DNA from: Actinokineospora inagensis DSM 44258
GTDB lineage: Bacteria; Actinomycetota; Actinomycetes; Mycobacteriales; Pseudonocardiaceae
Assembly (NCBI RefSeq): GCF_000482865.1
Contig: NZ_KI519516.1
Span: forward strand, 242,574-306,573
Reading direction: 5' to 3'
DNA length: 64,000 bases
Part shown: piece after piece, positions 61,990 to 64,000 of the stretch
Layout: each line of letters opens with the position of its first letter
Position numbering within the stretch: the first letter of the stretch is position 1
Notes under the pieces: model-generated
Databases searched by the model: none
What the model saw: the letters and a program-made list of their open reading frames with translations, nothing else
What the model was told of the DNA's origin: nothing
Program-made: the position numbers and the translations under genes

Positions 61990-62092
61990 CAAACAAAAAG
62001 ACCCCCCGCTGAATGCGAGAGGTCTGCGCGCCGGGCTCGACGAGGAGCTACCCGGCGCGCTGCTCAATAATGATCACGACGAAGTCGGACAC
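61990..62092 (-). promoter_or_regulatory. Transcription attenuator of cimA
   Basis: In RNA order: a leader peptide gene (62092-62048), a perfect 10-bp hairpin GCGCGCCGGG/CCCGGCGCGC (62060-62051 with 62035-62026), and then a terminator. The terminator stem is AGACCTCTCGC with GCGGGGGGTCT (62025-62015 and 62009-61999; two G-U pairs, loop ATTCA), followed by TTTTTGTTT. The first hairpin begins within the last codons of the peptide. A ribosome held at the Ile codons could therefore open it and change the fate of the terminator. Confidence 0.82.
62048..62092 (-). CDS. Leader peptide MSDFVVIIIEQRAG
   Basis: Fourteen codons from GTG 62092 to TAG 62048-62050, with AGGA about 9 bases upstream. Five consecutive branched-chain codons (GTC GTG ATC ATT ATT) are the regulatory core; ATT is rare in this GC-rich sequence. 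The stop lies in the loop of the following hairpin. Too short for normal gene finding, but its place, codons and the downstream terminator all agree. Confidence 0.82.
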   Translation of the reverse strand: MSDFVVIIIEQRAG

Positions 62093-62177
62093 ATCCCGAT
62101 CCTGGCACAGTGGACTCTCCGCCGTCCACTGCACGGACGGGTGCTCCCAGCGGCTGGGAGACGTTAGTGGTCGCAAA

Positions 62178-62219
62178 CGCCGATGGCCGCCCCGGGGAAT
62201 TCCGGGGCGGCCATCGGCG
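62178..62219 (-). terminator. Hairpin terminator after leuB
   Basis: Perfect 18-bp arms (62178-62195, 62202-62219) enclose GGAATT, 12 bases after the leuB stop. On the minus strand a short TTTGCG follows. It isolates cimA from leuB, so cimA must have its own promoter at about 62100-62170. Confidence 0.78.
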
Positions 62220-62230
62220 AAGAGAGCGCG

Positions 62231-63268
62231 CTAGGCGGACTTGACGTTGGAGGACACCAGGGCGGCCAACCGGTCGCCGATGGCGAAGGTGCCGCCGGGT
62301 GAACCGTGGTCGCGGGTGGCCAGGTCGAAGGCCACCGACGCCTCGATCCGCCGGGCCGCCTCCACCTGGCCGAGGTGGTCGAGCAGCAGCGCCACCGACA
62401 GCACGGCCGCCGTCGGGTCCGCCACGCCCTGCCCGGCGATGTCCGGGGCGCTGCCGTGCACCGGCTCGAACATGCTCGGGTTGCGCCGGGTGATGTCCAG
62501 GTTGCCGCTGGCCGCGAGGCCGATGCCACCGGTCACCGCCGCCGCCAGGTCGGTGAGGATGTCGCCGAACAGGTTGTCGGTGACGATCACGTCGAACCGG
62601 GTCGGGTCGGTCACCATGTGGATGGTGGTGGCGTCCACGTGCTGGTAGGCCACCGTCACGTCCGGGTGCTGCAGCGACACCTCCTCGACCACGCGCGACC
62701 ACAGCGAACCGGCGTGGGTGAGGACGTTGGTCTTGTGCACCAGGGTCAGGTGCTTGCGCGGCCTGGCCGAGGCGCGGGTGAACGCGTCGCGCACCACCCG
62801 CTCCACACCGAACGAGGTGTTGACGCTGACCTCGGTCGCGATCTCGTGCGGAGTGTCCTTTCGCAACAGTCCGCCGTTGCCTGCGTAGAGGCCCTCGGTG
62901 CCCTCCCGGACCACGATCATGTCGATCTCGCCCGGGTCCGCGATCGGGCTCTTGACCCCGGGGTAGAGCCGCGCCGGGCGCAGGTTCACGTGGTGGTCGA
63001 GCTCGAAGCGCAGCCGCAGCAGCAGCCCGCGCTCCAGGATGCCGCTGGGCACCGACGGGTCGCCGACCGCGCCGAGCAGGATCGCGTCGTGCTCGCGCAA
63101 CTCGGCGAGCACGGATTCCGGCAGGAGCTCCCCCGTCGCGTGCCACCGCGCCGCGCCGAGGTCGTATCGGGTGATCTCCGCGGTCGGAACGACCTCACCG
63201 AGCACCTTCAGTGCCTCGGCGATCACTTCCGGCCCGATCCCGTCACCTGGGATCACCGCGAGCCGCAT
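62231..63268 (-). CDS. leuB: 3-isopropylmalate dehydrogenase
   Basis: 345 residues from ATG 63268 with GGAGG 12 bases upstream. [20 protein letters not shown], the NAD loop [49 protein letters not shown] and [20 protein letters not shown] (metal Asp residues) are all present. It oxidises 3-isopropylmalate for leucine and the methyl analogue in the cimA route. Downstream of serA on the same strand, as in M. tuberculosis. Confidence 0.97.
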   Translation of the reverse strand: MRLAVIPGDGIGPEVIAEALKVLGEVVPTAEITRYDLGAARWHATGELLPESVLAELREHDAILLGAVGDPSVPSGILERGLLLRLRFELDHHVNLRPARLYPGVKSPIADPGEIDMIVVREGTEGLYAGNGGLLRKDTPHEIATEVSVNTSFGVERVVRDAFTRASARPRKHLTLVHKTNVLTHAGSLWSRVVEEVSLQHPDVTVAYQHVDATTIHMVTDPTRFDVIVTDNLFGDILTDLAAAVTGGIGLAASGNLDITRRNPSMFEPVHGSAPDIAGQGVADPTAAVLSVALLLDHLGQVEAARRIEASVAFDLATRDHGSPGGTFAIGDRLAALVSSNVKSA

Positions 63269-63355
63269 GCACACACCTCCCGGGTATCGGCCCGAACTGG
63301 TCAGGGCCTGGTAGTCGAGGGAAGGCTACCGGGAAGTCGTCCGGTCGCCGCATCT

Positions 63356-63375
63356 CGCCACCCCTCTGGGTGGCG
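63356..63375. repeat. Small hairpin between serA and leuB
   Basis: CGCCACCC-CTCT-GGGTGGCG, 8-bp arms. It is in the leader of leuB and might be an early terminator or a plain structure; no peptide or U-run is seen. Confidence 0.4.
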
Positions 63376-63408
63376 ATTCCTGGTCGGAACGGCCCTCCGG
63401 TGACACGA

Positions 63409-63451
63409 ACGGTGCCCGGATCGGTTGTCGACCAACCGATCCGGGCACCGT
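63409..63451 (-). terminator. Hairpin terminator after serA
   Basis: Perfect 19-bp arms (63409-63427, 63433-63451) around TCGAC, 67 bases after the serA stop. It separates serA from leuB. Confidence 0.75.
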
Positions 63452-63518
63452 GCGAGCCTGCTCACGCTTCCCAACCCGTGGACGACGCCCCCGGGCGACG
63501 GCGCGTCGCGGGTCCGGG

Positions 63519-64000
63519 TCAGCCGAAGGTGACCGACCGGACGATGGTGGCGCCGATCGAGGCGCCGATGGACTCCAAAACCGACTGGTCGACCGGGCGG
63601 TCCACCCGCAGCAGCATCACCGCGTCACCGCCGGAGGTCTGGCTGATCTGCGCGGCGTCGATGTTCACCCCGGCCTCGCCGAGCAGGGTGCCCACGGTGC
63701 CCATCACGCCGGGGCGCTCCGGGTACTCCAGCAGCACCACGTTGCCCTCGGCGCGCAGGTCGAAGGACCGGCCGTGCACCTCGACCAGCTTCTCCACCTG
63801 GCCGAGCCCGGAGAGGGTGCCGCTGACCGTCACGACCGCGCCGTCCGGGTAGACCGCGCGCAGGGTGACCACGCTGCGGTGGTTGAGGCTCTCGCTCTCC
63901 TTGGCGACCTCGACCGTGACCCCCAGCGTCTCGGCCAGCCGCGGCGCGTTCACGAAGGTGACCTGGTCCTCGACGATGTCGGCGAACACGCCGCGCAGCG
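63519..64000 (-). CDS. serA: D-3-phosphoglycerate dehydrogenase, C-terminal part only
   Basis: About 160 residues before the window edge. It covers the end of the ASB domain (RGVFADIVEDQVTFVNAPRL, VAKESESLNHRSVVTLRAVY) and the whole ACT domain (NVVLLEYPERPGVMGTVGTL, GVNIDAAQISQTSGGDAVML) that binds serine. The catalytic dehydrogenase part lies beyond position 64000. Long-type SerA is typical of actinobacteria. It is followed by a terminator and leuB. Confidence 0.93.
   Translation of the reverse strand, partial: LRGVFADIVEDQVTFVNAPRLAETLGVTVEVAKESESLNHRSVVTLRAVYPDGAVVTVSGTLSGLGQVEKLVEVHGRSFDLRAEGNVVLLEYPERPGVMGTVGTLLGEAGVNIDAAQISQTSGGDAVMLLRVDRPVDQSVLESIGASIGATIVRSVTFG

Overview
This is one contiguous, very GC-rich stretch of an actinomycete chromosome. 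GTG starts are common and coding is dense on both strands. The order of housekeeping genes (smc, acylphosphatase, mutM, rnc, rpmF, yceD, sepIVA, coaD, rsmD, pyc, recG, a DAK2 gene, rpmB, ung, thiL, ddl, gpsA, cofC, ppk, mutT1, hupB, leuD, leuC, an iclR regulator, tRNA-Glu, tRNA-Gln, leuB, serA) matches, from memory, the order of the Mycobacterium tuberculosis block Rv2922c to Rv2996c. Several gene types common in soil actinomycetes are added: a secreted Sa-type RNase, an actinobacterial HelD, a LuxR-type STAND regulator, a MocR regulator and CAP-domain and Thr-rich exported proteins. Together these point to Pseudonocardiales or a close relative. The genus cannot be fixed from the sequence alone.

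Region by region. Positions 1-11700: the 5' three quarters of smc, an ECF sigma/anti-sigma pair, acylphosphatase, an exported phosphodiesterase, two exported Thr-rich proteins, a KdpE-like regulator without its kinase, a PadR/HAAS membrane-protein pair and a dead IS30-family element. Positions 11700-19540: DNA repair and translation genes (mutM, rnc, rpmF, yceD), the cell-division factor sepIVA, a secreted RNase, coaD, rsmD and helD. Positions 19540-24272: a repeat element, a DivIVA/Scy-like coiled-coil protein, a decayed membrane-protein cassette and an exported discoidin-domain protein. Positions 24472-35340: pyc, a LuxR regulator, a purine-rich microsatellite island, recG, a FakA/DAK2-like protein and rpmB. 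Positions 35838-42758: ung, thiL, ddl, a divergent MocR/PPOX pair and a cysteine dioxygenase-like gene. Positions 42759-48801: a 1.1 kb non-coding stretch with a degenerate minisatellite, sigK-rskA, a Cys/Met-metabolism PLP enzyme, gpsA, plsC and cofC. Positions 48881-64000: ppk-mutT1, hupB, leuCD with its divergent IclR regulator, two tRNAs, a HAD phosphatase, an FAD monooxygenase, an FAH-family hydrolase, cimA, leuB and the 3' end of serA. leuCD, leuB and cimA together form a branched-chain amino acid supply group.

Three things stand out. (1) A palindromic element of about 230-270 bp is present in four copies (about 19.54, 30.87, 35.46 and 56.05 kb). Its 149-bp core has 31-bp arms in which base changes are compensated on the other arm. 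Every copy lies between convergent genes or next to a convergent tRNA, and in two copies the repeat supplies the stop codon of the upstream gene. (2) cimA is preceded by a leader that looks like a transcription attenuator: a 14-residue peptide containing Val-Val-Ile-Ile-Ile, a 10-bp hairpin abutting it, and a terminator hairpin with a U tract. (3) Two non-coding islands (30.48-30.84 kb and 43.05-43.70 kb) carry micro- and minisatellites that are unusual for such a genome. DnaA-box-like pairs with the same 19-bp spacing occur beside the second island and beside the dead IS.
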